From Lanius collurio (taxonomy: Eukaryota; Chordata; Aves; Passeriformes; Laniidae), in NCBI GenBank assembly GCA_020086605.1, contig JACBWW010000017.1, positions 14,375,559 through 14,439,558 on the forward strand: a stretch of DNA of 64,000 nt, given 5' to 3'. The notes beneath the pieces are model-generated. The model was not told where the DNA came from. It did not search any database and saw only the letters and a list, made by a program, of their open reading frames with translations. Below, in pieces: positions 51,001 to 62,493 of this stretch (the stretch's first letter is position 1; the number at the start of each line of letters is the position of its first letter). Position numbers and translations under genes: made by a program.

Positions 51001-54000
51001 TTGTTTGAATGGGTTGTGTGTCTGCAAGTATTTCACTGGTGTGTTAGAAGAGCAGATTTAAAAGAGAATTTTATGGATTCCACCTTGAGGAAGGCAGCAT
51101 GATTTATACACAGCTGGATAGTTAAGGATGAATATCTGTCCTGTCAAATTCTGCAATCAATGGAAAAGTCATTCCTCATTTCACATTAGACCACTTCATT
51201 AAAAATGAGAGTTAGTAAAAGTAACAAATTTTGTGAGAGTAAGTGGGATCTGACACCAAACTCTCCAGATTCAGAAGGCAGCCAGGAAACTGCTATGATA
51301 TTAAGGTTAAACTATGGAGAAGATGAAAACAGACACATTGCACGGAGGTGGCAGTGATAAGTGCCCAGGCTGAGAAGTCAGTGTAACTAATGAATCACAC
51401 GTTGATACCAACAGTCTGTACATGCACTATTGCAATATTCTGGCACTATTAAATCGTCAGGATATTAATTACAAGAGCACTTAAAAGCTATGTTAGAAAA
51501 CTTGTCTTATGTTTTTGGCTCTATAGAAAACAAAATACAACAGAGTTGCTGCCCCAAGGGGCTCCAAAAACAAATAGGCAGGAAAGATGGTAGGAGAAAG
51601 AACAGACATGATACATGTAACTTGCAACCATCTTGACTATTAGATTTGTGTTCTAAGTATGCTTTTAGGCTTTGCAAAACCTGAGTCTCTGGGGCTCCTT
51701 GATGATGTAGATGCTATATGCAGCTGATGTGTTCATTGCAAAGAATCAGTACAGATGCATAACTGTGAAAAAGAACCTGAAATTTTCTATCAGATTATTT
51801 TTTTAAATGAGAAACTGATACTCTTTTGTTGCTAGTGATACTTTGTTTTAAAAAACATTAAATTAATTGCAACAAAATTAGAAACAACAAGATGAAAATC
51901 TAAAATTATGTCAACATTCTGAGCCAAAGCTGATTTGGATTCCACTTAAGCATTGGAAAATAATTATTTTGGAAAAGTAAGATTTTTGGGTAAGAAAACA
52001 GTTATTTTACCAATTCAGCATATGGAAATAAAATTTGGTACTCACTGTGCAAGAGCCACAACCTGTTCCCGGGTAGTAGTTAATGGTAGAATTGTTTTGG
52101 AAGCATCATTAATGTAATCCATTAAAATGAAGTCAGGTGGCGGTTGCCAATGGGAATTTTCTATATTTATTTCCTCCTGGACTTCAGGTGTAACGTTAAT
52201 AACTTCTTTTGGTTTTTTCTCTTCTTTTTTTCCCTTCCCTTTTCTTACACTGAAAAAAAATCACACACTTATTTAGAATACTGTAAACTCAAAAGTTCAA
52301 ATTCAAATACATTAGTTCTCCAACAGGACATTTAGACAAACATTTAGAGGTGGAAGGTAGGAGACATCTTTTCTCTTGGTAACAAATATCCAAAATCCAC
52401 AAAACTGTAGAGAACCCTTGTGGAACATACCCTCAGGAGGTGGTTAGGAACAAGTGCCACTAACTCCATATTTACATTGTTGTAATTTTATTTTTAGTTA
52501 ATGGCTCTGATATGCCTTTCCCATATGTGGATTATTTAGAGGAGGAGACATTTACTTACCTACTATATACATATAGGGCGTATTTTTAGTAATGGTCTAG
52601 ATGGATATGAACTAAAAATCATGAAATCCAATGAGTTTTTACTTGATAAAAATCTGGTCTTCAAATAAAGGAAAAAATGGCATCAAAAGCATGGCTGAAA
52701 TCTTGACAGGACATTCCAAAAGACAGCCTCTGTACTTGCAAGTTCAGGTACTTCAAGCATTATGCAAACTACAGCATGGCTCGTCAGAGAAGATTTTATA
52801 ACAAGTCTGTGTTTTTACTGACTTTTTTCACTGCACATGCTTTATATTTTACTAATGCTCAGGATCTGAAAAATGACTATGATCCTAAAAAGGCATCTTA
52901 AACACCCAGCAGAAATATAAATTAAATTACTGTTCTGCTTCAATTAAATACTGTGCATTTCACAAGTTATGCAGCAACTATAAAATCAGGACCTTACCAG
53001 AGGTATTATTAAGGTCTAAGCAATCAGACAGTTTAGGATCTTTCATTTGTGGAAACACATGAAACTAGTATTTTGTAAGCATTATGTCTTTTTTCAGCAT
53101 AGATCCTAAACAATTCTACTTTGAAATACAACAAAACTTCTTTCCTTCATTTAACAGTTCTGTCTTATTTTTAAAAAATCTATAGTGCTTCTGGTGATCT
53201 TGGAAGGAAAAAGAAAAAAAAAAGAAATAAAGGACCACTGGAGTACATGGCTCCAGGATACACTATCATTATTGCATGCTCTTCAAATTATTCTTAAATT
53301 TTTTACTATGAATAGCACTCTTAGGATGGAAGGCATTGAACAAAGCAAAAGGGCATACACCATTATCAGTGGCTGAATTCAAGCAATTTGTCTTCAGAAT
53401 ACTTGGCAAAATTTTCTTTAACCTATTGAGATTTACCATATTCACAAAAAGCCTTTTTCATAGGTGTCACAAAGCACATTATTTTAGAAGGATAACCAAT
53501 TAAGATTTAATCTTAAAAATTATAGAAAATTCACCACCCTCTTAAATAAACTGTTCTGGTTATTAATTATACTTACACTTGGAAAAAAGCAGACAAACAG
53601 TTTTCTGTACCTAATTTGACTCTTATCTAACTACAGCCAGAGAACCTTATAAAGCTAGATTAAATAGCTATCTACTTACCCATTTAACCATTTACACATT
53701 ACATTAGTTAAAAATACAGTGTTTAAAAAATCCCGAACTATTCCCTAATCTCTGGTGTCCAGTTTAGGAGGTTTCCAAAAGAACAACTTGTACAAATGCT
53801 ATAATCCTTTTTTCTTCACAATTTGATCTTTCCCCACTTCTTCCATTCTATCCTCCCAGTACTTTCTTTTCTCTGTGAGATGTGCACCATAAAATTACAG
53901 TGCTATAGGAGAATTTGTTTCCTATTCCTATCTATTCAAATGACTCTAGAATCACACTTATCTGCCTCCCTTCCAATTTTCAGAACAAAACACCTGAGAG

Positions 54001-57000
54001 AGATGGGTTTGAACAGTGATTTGTTTGGGTTTTTTGCTTCTGCTTATTTCTCTCAGGTATGAATATGTTCTGTTCCTTGGTAGAATGGCTGATTTAAGGT
54101 TGTCTTCCACACTTGTCTCTACCTTACTCCTCAACTCTTCAGTTCATCATATCTGTCTAATCCTTACCTTGTAAGGAACTGTGGAGCTGCTGTCTTACAG
54201 CTCAGTGCTATAAAATAACTGGTAACCACTACAGGAGACTTCTACTTTTTTCCTGCCCTATTTTTTAAATCCCCATCTTCTTACCAATGGGAATTGTGAC
54301 ATCGGAAAAAAATCATCACTCTCATTTCTCAGAGCTGTCTTCCTAGTCATGAGACTACTTGCTGTGAAAGCAGAGGAATATTGCAAAGGAGAGCTCATGG
54401 CACTTAACAGTCTCCAAGCTGTCTCTGATTCATAGCAACTTTAGTAAAAGATCCAACAGGTCACCAGAGCATCAGCTGGAGGAAGAAGGCAGCCAATACA
54501 GTATTCTACCAAAAAAAGGCAGCCGTGACACCTATTTTCTTTCCATTTTGCATAACTTAAATGCCCCGGTTCTCTTTTGAAAAGGAATAAATGAGAATTG
54601 GGAAATATTTTCTTAAATGCAGTACTGAAACATAGGATGGAATAAATACACATTTATTAGTCTACATTAAATACAATTTTTTAGCCCAGTCAATGTGTAT
54701 ATCAGATATGAAACTGCCTAAATAAAAACGTTGCTGTCAATGCAAATATATGTCAAACTATCAACTAGGCACTTCCTCTACATCTAATTCAAACATTTAC
54801 AGCACACAATTACAACTGCCCTTTCTCTTGGCTTTCAACTACGGTTTATATAAAGTAGCATTACTTTTTCAAAACAATGGCTTTAAACAGTGTTCAGTAG
54901 GACTTTGCAAAATAGTGATTAACAGAAACATATCATCAAAGCAAAAAATATGTAGGGAAATGTCTAAGCATGTTTGAGACTTGGACTCAGCTACTGACCT
55001 TCAAGTAACTCCCATATATCTCACAAATTAATAATAATGATGATATATGAATTATGGATTCAAAATGAATGACAATGGGGTTATAAATCATACAACTTGA
55101 TCATGACATTCAAAAGCAATTATTTCATGGTTGAAGAAAGGAGTCCTTGTACCCCCACAAGGTTTACTATGGGAAATTGAGGCAGGTATTTATTTTTTCC
55201 TAAAGAAAATTTTTTGCTTTCTGAAGTGTTATGGTTGCAAACAGAGCAGTCATTTACTCCGTAATTGACATAAATTACATTAGTAAGCAACTATCCAAGT
55301 GTATCCTTATCACACACTGTAAAAACAAATACATTATCTTGTCAGAACAGGTCTCTCAGCTCCTGAGACTCCAGAGCATCTTCTGAGATGAAGGAACCTC
55401 CCACTGGAGCCAAGAAAACATAACTGGGGCTGACCCTTGCCTCTGCTCCCTTTGAGTGAATTGGCACATGCACAGTGCATCGTGAGCAGAGCACACGGGG
55501 CAGCAGGAGGACCTGCAAGGGAGCAGAGGCTGGGTCAGGCCTCCTAAGACACTCAAGCTGCCATATGTACCCTGGTGCATCCTGACACAGGGACCTTCCA
55601 CGATGCAGTTCATATGACCCACTTCAGGTATTTACTATAAAATTATTTAAACTGGATTCCAGAAGTGCCTGCAGTCCAAATGACTAGTCAAATGGGAATG
55701 TCTGCCTTGTAAGTCAGTAACTTCTGGATAGACTAGTCTGACAGTCTAGTCTATCTTGGGTTGTGATTTAAGTCAAAACCTGAAATGTTCCCAGTCAGCA
55801 GTTATTATCTGTCAATAATTTGTACGAATGTTCTACATTAGTTGATGCAATTCAAACATATTCAAATATTACTCAAAATATAATACCTTAAGCCTTTTCC
55901 TCTAGCGCTGTTTTTGCTGATGTGTCCAGATAACTCCTGCTTTTCCTCTACTGGAGACATCACGGAACTATTGAGATCAAAAGCACATTTCAGTTTTGTC
56001 TTGATTTTCTCACCGCACATTTTGTCTCTCAAGCGCAGATACAAACACACACAGAAATACACAAGTGGTGTAAGAAATCAGCCATTATATCTGTCAATAA
56101 AACACTTGTACAGACAGTAGGGTATCACAGTTCATGAATGAGCTCCAAAATAAAATTGGAAACACAGCTCCTACAACAGACACACCATTTCTCCTTTTCT
56201 TCCTGCAGCACTTAGCATTCCATTGATGGCAAAGAGGCTCTATTTGGACTGGGTTTGGATTCCTCTGGAATTAGGCATGCACATCTGCTTTCTCCAAAAG
56301 GCACTGTTGTGGTCATGATTGTGTTGCTGTTTTACATGAAGGACAGTTAGGAGACCATGGCTCAGTTTTCTTCTACAGGAATAAACTACAGGTTAAATAT
56401 TTTATATTAGACAAGGACTAGAAGCCTGGTCTTGCCAAGAGTAAGGAGAGTTAAGTACCTGAACAGCTGAAGTAGAAAGCCCTGTTTGTTACACCTCATC
56501 TTTAGTGACCAGCTACAACAAATCACAAAGAGACTGCTAAGCCCCAAATATCTTGTGGTCAGCTATCTGCAGGTGTGAGGGACAGACTCAAATCCTCTTT
56601 CTGTAGAAGAAGTAAATTAATTTTCCACTACAAGAGTAGAGGTTCTGATCTATTTGGTATGAAGAGACAGACTGCAGCACTGTACCTAGTGTATCGTATG
56701 GATCATGACAAGCACTGCAAGAGCAAAGCATTTTTAGGCTAGTTGCCTAAAAATCAGGGTATCTTTGAGCACACCCTTCTCAGATTTTAGTTATCTATGG
56801 AACTGCACTGGAAGAGATTTAATCTAGAAATAAGGAGGCATGTAGGCAGTGTAGGAACATTTTATGGGTCTAGGTTCTAAACTGAGAAAGAACTTCTGTA
56901 AAATCCCTGTGTTTTGGTTGTGAAGTTGTAAAATAACACCATTTCACTGCTTCCAAGGGATAATGAAGGAAAAAAAGAGCAAATAAATGTGAGCTGTTCA

Positions 57001-60000
57001 AATCCAGCACAGGAAGCGAGGACAAATAATCACTAAGGCAGACAAAGGAATATTACTGCAAATAGGAGGTGAAAGAAAGACTACAAAAACATATTTAACA
57101 TTGTGTTTAGGTCTTTGTACTCCATTCAGAAACGGTCGCTATTTTCAGTCAGAATTCTATTTCTAGTGTTAGAGCAACAGAACATTGAAAACTAGTAAAT
57201 CTGAAAACCATACCTCGTTTTTTCGCTACTGCTTGTTCTTGAAAGAGATGGTGACACATCTTGTGCCTTCTCTACTACAACACTGAAACAGAATAAGATA
57301 TTTTTGCAAGTTATTTGTAGAGTTAATATTTGCATGTGAAGCTACGAAAATGGAGTTTGGCTTTTAAAGGACAGTAAATATATTCCTAGGTGGTATGTAA
57401 GTGGAAGAAATAACGTAACTACTAATAAACTAGAAATTAATTCAGGGATCAAAAATGAAGTATGGAATCACAGAATAACAGAATATGCTGAGTTGGAAGG
57501 CACCCATCAAGATCATCATGTCCAACTCCTGGGTCTGCACAGAACCATCCCCAAGAGTCACATCATATGCCCTAGAGTATTGTCCAAATCCTTGAACTCT
57601 GTCAGGCTTGGTGCTGTGACCACATCCCTAGGGAGCTGTTCCAGTGCTAAACCACCCTCTGGGAGAAGAACCTTTTCCTAATATCCAACCTAAACCTACC
57701 CTGACACAACCTCAGGCCATTCCCTCAGGTCCTCTCACAGGTCACCACAGAGAAGAGATCAGTGTTTGCTCCTCCTCTTCCCCTCGTGAGGAAGTTGCAG
57801 ACTGCCATGAGGTCTCCCCTCAGTCTCCTGTTCTCCAGGCTGAACAGTCCAAGTGACCTCAGTCACTCCTCACACAGCTTCCCCTCAAGGCCCTTCACCA
57901 TCTTCATGGCCCTCCTTTGGACACTCTCTAATAGTTCAATACCTTTCTTATATTGTGCCCCCAGCACTGAGGTGAGGCTGCCCCAGTGCAGAGCAGAGTG
58001 GGACAATCCCCTCCCTTGCCTGGCTGGTGATGCTGTGCCTGATGCCCCCCAGGACACACTTGGCCCTCCTGGCTGCCAGGGCACTGCTGGCTCATGTTCA
58101 ACCTGCCATGGACCAGGATCTCCAGGTCCCTTTCCACAGGGCTGCTCTCCAGCCTCTCATTCCCCAGTCTGCCTGTACATCCAGGGTTGCCCCATTCCAG
58201 ATGCAGAATCCAGCACATTCCCTTGTTCAACTTCATATGTTTGGTGATTTCCCATCCCTCTGATTCGCTGAGGTCTCTCTGCAGGGCCTCTCTGCCTTCA
58301 AGGGAGCCAACAGCTCCAGCCAATTTTGTATCATCTGCACACTTGCTTTAGTCCCTTCCAGTCTTGGGTCCAAGTCACTGATGAAGCTGTTGAAGAGCAG
58401 AGGGCCAAGGCTGGAGCCCTGTAGAACCCTGCTAGTGGCAGGTCAACAGCCTGATGTCACCCCATTTACTGTGACCCTTTGTGCCTCACCCGTGAGCCAG
58501 TTGCTCACCCACCACATGATGTGTTCATCCAGCTGTGAGCTGGACATCTTGTGCAGAAGGACACTGTGAGAGACAGCATGGAAAGCTTTACTGAAACCCA
58601 AAACATCACACCAACTGGCTCCCCTTGATCAATCAGTTGGGTTACCTTGTCATAAAAGAAAATCAGTTTTGATAAGGTGAACTTTCCCCTCATGAAGCCG
58701 TGCTGGCTGTGACCAATGACTGTGTTGTCTTTAAGGTATTTATCAACCTCCCAGAATAATCTTCTCCATAACATTACCAGGTACTGGTGAAGTGAAACTA
58801 AAAGGCCAGTAGTTTCTGGAGTCCTTCTTCTTGCACTGCTTGAAAATCAGGACATTCACAAATGGACAAAATCAGCTTCCAGTCAGCTGGGACTTCTCTG
58901 GATTCCCAAGATTGCACAAAAATCATCAAGAGAGGTTCTGTGATGACATCCTCCAGCTCTTTGATGATTCCTGGATGAATCCCATTAGGTCCCATATATT
59001 TACAGGGATCCAGCTGGAGAAGCAGATCCTGCACAGTTTCCAGGTTCATTGGGAGTTGATCATTCTCATAGTGATGGTCCTCCAGCTCAGGGCATCCTTG
59101 GTCCAACAGCCTTGTTGGAGACAGAGGCAAAGAATGTGTTAAACACCTCTGCCTTTTCTGTCCCAGCTTGTGAGACCATCCTCATCCTGTCATGGGACAA
59201 TGTTGTTTTAACACTGCCCGTTGCCATTAATATATTTGAGAAAACTCTGTTTATTGTCCCCTGCAGTTCTGGCTGGCTCCAACTCCAGCTGAGTTAGGCC
59301 ACATCAATTTTCTCCCTACAGTGGCCAACAGCAGCTCTGTTTTTCCAATGGCACCTGACCTTGCTTCCACTGGCCATACATCTTCCTTTTTTGCCTTATT
59401 TTTAAGAGAAGATTCCTGTTCAACCAAGATGGCCGCCTGCCTTGTTTCCCTGACTTCTGACATTTGGGAATTGCCTGCTCCTGTGTCCTTAGGAGGTGAT
59501 GCTTAAAAAGCAACCAACACTGATGGACCCCAGCACCTGCAAAAACATTTTCCCTGAGCAGTCTGAAGTCAGCTCTCCTCAGATCCAGAGTAGAGGTTTT
59601 TGCACTTTTCCTTCTGTTAGCAGAGATTTTAAACTCAATTGCTTCAGGGTCACTGTGGCCAAGATAGCCACCAATCTCCACTTGTTCACAAGATCCACTC
59701 TATTGTCAAGGAGTAGATCATGGGCATCTTTCCAAGCCTGTTCCATAATGTTGTCATTCAAGTTTTTTAGGAATCTTCTGGCCCAGGTTGTACCAGCTGT
59801 GTGATGTTCCCAGTTAATTTCTGGCAAGCCAAAGTCTCCCATAAGGACAAGGTCAGTTCACTCGGAAGACCCCCTTAGCTCCTCAAAGATTGATTCATCA
59901 TTGTCCCAGCCAGGAGGTCTACAGTCCCACAATGACATCTGCATTATTTGTTTGTCCCTTGATTCTCATCCAGAAGTTCTCAACTGTGCCACTGCCAGCT

Positions 60001-61199
60001 GTGAGCTCCACACATTCTACCCCTTCTATTACATACAGTGCCACCCCTCTCCTGCTGTGCCTGACCCTCCTGAAGAGCCTGTAACCATCCAAGGCACTCC
60101 AGGCACAGGAATCATCCCCCCCGGTTTCACTCATGCCTTATGCCAGCAATGTCAAATCTCTGGGACTGGGCCAAAGCCTGGAGTTCTCCTTGTTTGTCCC
60201 TCATGCTGGGTACATTAGTGTGGAAACATTTCAGATTGGGGGATACCATTAGTGCTCCTTTCCTCAAGGTGTGTTTTGACACAGCATCCCATCACTCATC
60301 ACTGGCCAGTCTGGCTTTGTCCCTTTCTCCCTTCCAGGCCAGTTTAAAGGTCTGCCAATAAGCCCTGCTAGCTCCTGTGCTCAAGCTCTTTTTTCCTTCT
60401 GAGATCAATGAATACCCAATGATGGACACAAAAGTAACTGAGGAGTTAGACTGCTGCCAAACTGCAAAAGCAAGAAGCTGTATCAAAGTCAAAGAAAGAA
60501 GACCTGATAGTTAAAGACAACTCCAGGGATCAACAAAGAGCATGGAAGTCTAATTTGTCATAGATATTCCCAGACATCTTTATGGTGTCATATACAAGCT
60601 TAAAAGGGAAGCTAATGATACTGTAAACCAAATATGTGATGTGTTGGCAGAGAAGAAGTTTTTGGACTTGCAAAATATTGGTAGAGCAATCTTTGATCTG
60701 CGGGACTGTTTACAGGAAATGGCTCCCAGTTAAACAAGCCCAATACCAACTTCCTGCATTCAAATCTAAGAAGATTTGTTAGGCTGGCTTCAACTTAAAC
60801 AGAGGAGAAATGGACACAGGTTCTTTATCAAGCCTGAGAGCTTAATGCTTGGCTTTGTCCCGCCCCTTGGAATGATGTGCTTAAAATTCCATGCATTTGT
60901 CTGTACAAGAAGAACATCAAATCATAGGTTTCATTGTCAAATGTTGACATTCAGCTTAGATGATATAATTATTACAGCAGATGACAAGCTTGTTTATAGC
61001 TAATAAAACATTGGGTGTCCCATCATCAAGAATCAAAGAGTGTTAAATAAATGAGTCTTTAAGGCTAAGATAAATAAAGCGACTCAACTGAATAAGCTAT
61101 TTTCCAAATTCTTCTTTCTGTAAAATACAAATGTTTTGCCTTCTAGGACATAAAAGCACCGTGCTGGGAATAACACAGATGTCTCTATATATAAGTGTG

Positions 61200-61242
<43 letters not shown>

Positions 61243-62493
61243 GGAATAAAGTTTATAATAAAGTTTATACTGGAAACAGTGAAAACTATTAAAAATATGA
61301 GCTACAACATATGCTAGTACATCTAACATGACTCACTTTCCTTGGGGTTTAGCATTAATGAAGATTATTGCCCGACAGTCAGTAAGCTCTTGCTTGCTTA
61401 GTTCTTCCAAAGACAAAAATTTCTTTCCATGTTTTACCTACAAGAAAATTACCATAAAATAGAAGGTGCTCTGTTCATTTGAAGATGCAGACAAAAGATA
61501 TACTTAAAAGATACCTAAACAGTAATCTAAAATCCCTAATCATAAACCAAAGACTGTGTAAAAACTTATAAAGCCATTCAAAATATCTGAAATTATTTTC
61601 TTCTTAATTTGCATTTTCTTCATCAATTATTCTTAGGAAAGATTGTTTATTTATAAATATTTTAGCTTGTAGTTATTGTTTTTTAAGTATTCCAAACAGT
61701 TCCAGAATAAGGAAATGTTCCTGCCTCTGAAGGCTTTACAACACAGGATGGAATATTCAAAAGCAACCAAGTGCTTTAGGAGCAGGTATTTCGTTGATTG
61801 TTGGTAAGACTGGTGTTTCTAATTCATTTGGCTATTTTGAAAAGTCCTTCTTGGATTTAAACTGATCACAGCACTAACAAGTGATACTGGAGTCAGTCTT
61901 CATATACAACACTTCTTTTGTGAAAGAAAGGGCCATGACCAAGGTGAAAATATGAACTCTTTGCTTCCTTATGCAAAAATAAACAAACAAAATGTCCATA
62001 GGGCATTCAATGTCAAGTTAGCATTAAATATAGCACAGGGAAAAAGACCAGAAGAACTAAAGTTTGAGAAAGGATCTAGAAAGGAACTAGGTCTGAACAG
62101 CTCAGATAGGATTGGGAAGATCACAACTAGGGAGCAGCATGAAGATTATTTCATCCATGAAGAAAGATAATCAAAAGTGATCTGCAGAACAGCTGTGAAA
62201 TTTCAGGACAAGAAAACAAAGTATTTTTCTGTAGCCAGATTCTGGCTTTTGCCATGGTACTCTTTCTAAATTAAGAGGAAAATTTTATCTTTCTAAATAG
62301 AGTAATTTTTTCAGAATAGCTTACCTGACCACAATCATAGAATCCATTAGTAATGATATTACTTGATGATAAATATCCCATTCGGCTGTACTTTTGGGGA
62401 AGATTGTTATCAAGTAGCTTTTCCAGAGCAGCTTCACTAAACTTATTTTTATGCTTTGTTGACAGATTAATTTCTTCTAGAATGTCTAAAGCA
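47810..62493 (-). CDS. ARMC3: Armadillo repeat-containing protein 3, C-terminal part (7 exons)
   Basis: ARMC3 is a testis- and cilia-associated protein: N-terminal Arm repeats, then a spacer and a C-terminal EDR1-like domain of transglutaminase-like fold. Exons here are 62493-62325, 61437-61337, 57282-57214, 56027-55887, 52249-52046, 49636-49474 and 48010-47810. All have GT-AG borders and compatible phases, encoding about 348 residues plus a TAA stop. The first carries NNLPQKYSRMGYLSSSNIIT. The next four encode a charged, Ser/Lys-rich spacer (for example KGKGKKEEKKPKE). The last two encode the EDR1-like domain: MGGPVEKEKLHNFSWELQMS, GTFYHRALLFK, ADRIGIGCSLVRG, YNRAWNEV, EYVVDLMFEPG. The Arm-repeat exons lie beyond the right edge. 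MSRB2 follows on the same strand, as in other amniotes. Confidence 0.93.
49474..49636 (-). CDS. ARMC3: ARMC3 exon, start of EDR1-like domain
   Basis: 163 bases. The acceptor is GAACAG|GTTTGT and the donor TTCAAG|GTACAT. It encodes FVADKMGGPVEKEKLHNFSW, FELKCNIVPIGKIRRGTFYH and RALLFK. Confidence 0.93.
52046..52249 (-). CDS. ARMC3: ARMC3 exon, Lys/Glu-rich spacer
   Basis: 204 bases. The acceptor is TTTCAG|TGTAAG and the donor GCACA|GTGAGT. It encodes VRKGKGKKEEKKPKEVINVT through SHWQPPPDFILMDYINDASK and ILPLTTTREQVVALAQ, leading into the EDR1-like domain. Confidence 0.9.
55727..55755. repeat. Perfect 10-bp inverted repeat with 9-base loop
   Basis: GATAGACTAG, nine bases, CTAGTCTATC, in an ARMC3 intron. 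No terminal duplication was found that would make it a transposon end. Confidence 0.8.
55887..56027 (-). CDS. ARMC3: ARMC3 exon, spacer
   Basis: 141 bases. The acceptor is CTTGAG|AGACAA and the donor CTTAAG|GTATTA. It encodes DKMCGEKIKTKLKCAFDLNS and SPVEEKQELSGH, ending ARGKGL. The acceptor was chosen because it is the one that keeps phase with both neighbours. Confidence 0.78.
57214..57282 (-). CDS. ARMC3: ARMC3 small exon, Ser-rich spacer
   Basis: 69 bases. The acceptor is TTTCAG|TGTTGT and the donor ACGAG|GTATGG. It encodes VVVEKAQDVSPSLSRTSSSE then KT. Assigned by phase and splice sites, because the spacer is poorly conserved. Confidence 0.75.
57466..60400 (-). mobile_element. CR1 LINE, ~2.9 kb, decayed, in an ARMC3 intron
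   Basis: The longest CR1 in the window, antisense on the plus strand and therefore in the same direction as ARMC3. It spans an endonuclease-like segment (about 59580-60134, for example GYRLFRRVRHSRRGVALYVI), the start of the reverse transcriptase (58798-59130, LDPCKYMGPNGIHPGIIKEL) and a further part (58505-58774, VIGHSQHGFMRGKFTLSKLI). The CR1 3' region runs to 57466. Frames are scattered over several phases with stops, so it is inactive. Confidence 0.9.
61200..61242 (+). repeat. (GATA)n microsatellite, about 10.75 units
   Basis: Perfect GATA repeat in an ARMC3 intron just left of the 61337-61437 exon. Confidence 0.95.
61337..61437 (-). CDS. ARMC3: ARMC3 exon
   Basis: 101 bases. The acceptor is TTGTAG|GTAAAA and the donor GGAAA|GTGAGT. 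It encodes VKHGKKFLSLEELSKQELTD then CRAIIFINAKPQG. Phase 0 in, phase 2 out. Confidence 0.88.
62325..62493 (-). CDS. ARMC3: ARMC3 exon (most upstream identified)
   Basis: 169 bases. The acceptor is TATCAG|TGCTTT and the donor GGTCAG|GTAAGC. It encodes ALDILEEINLSTKHKNKFSE through NGFYDCGQ. The first base completes a codon from an exon to the right. Confidence 0.9.

Noticed and set aside
58505..60134. Reverse-transcriptase- and endonuclease-like frames as possible genes
   Set aside because: They are broken pieces of one CR1 element with frame changes and stops, not host genes.
61200..61242. GATA repeat as a CRISPR-like or regulatory array
   Set aside because: It is a plain tetranucleotide microsatellite without spacers.
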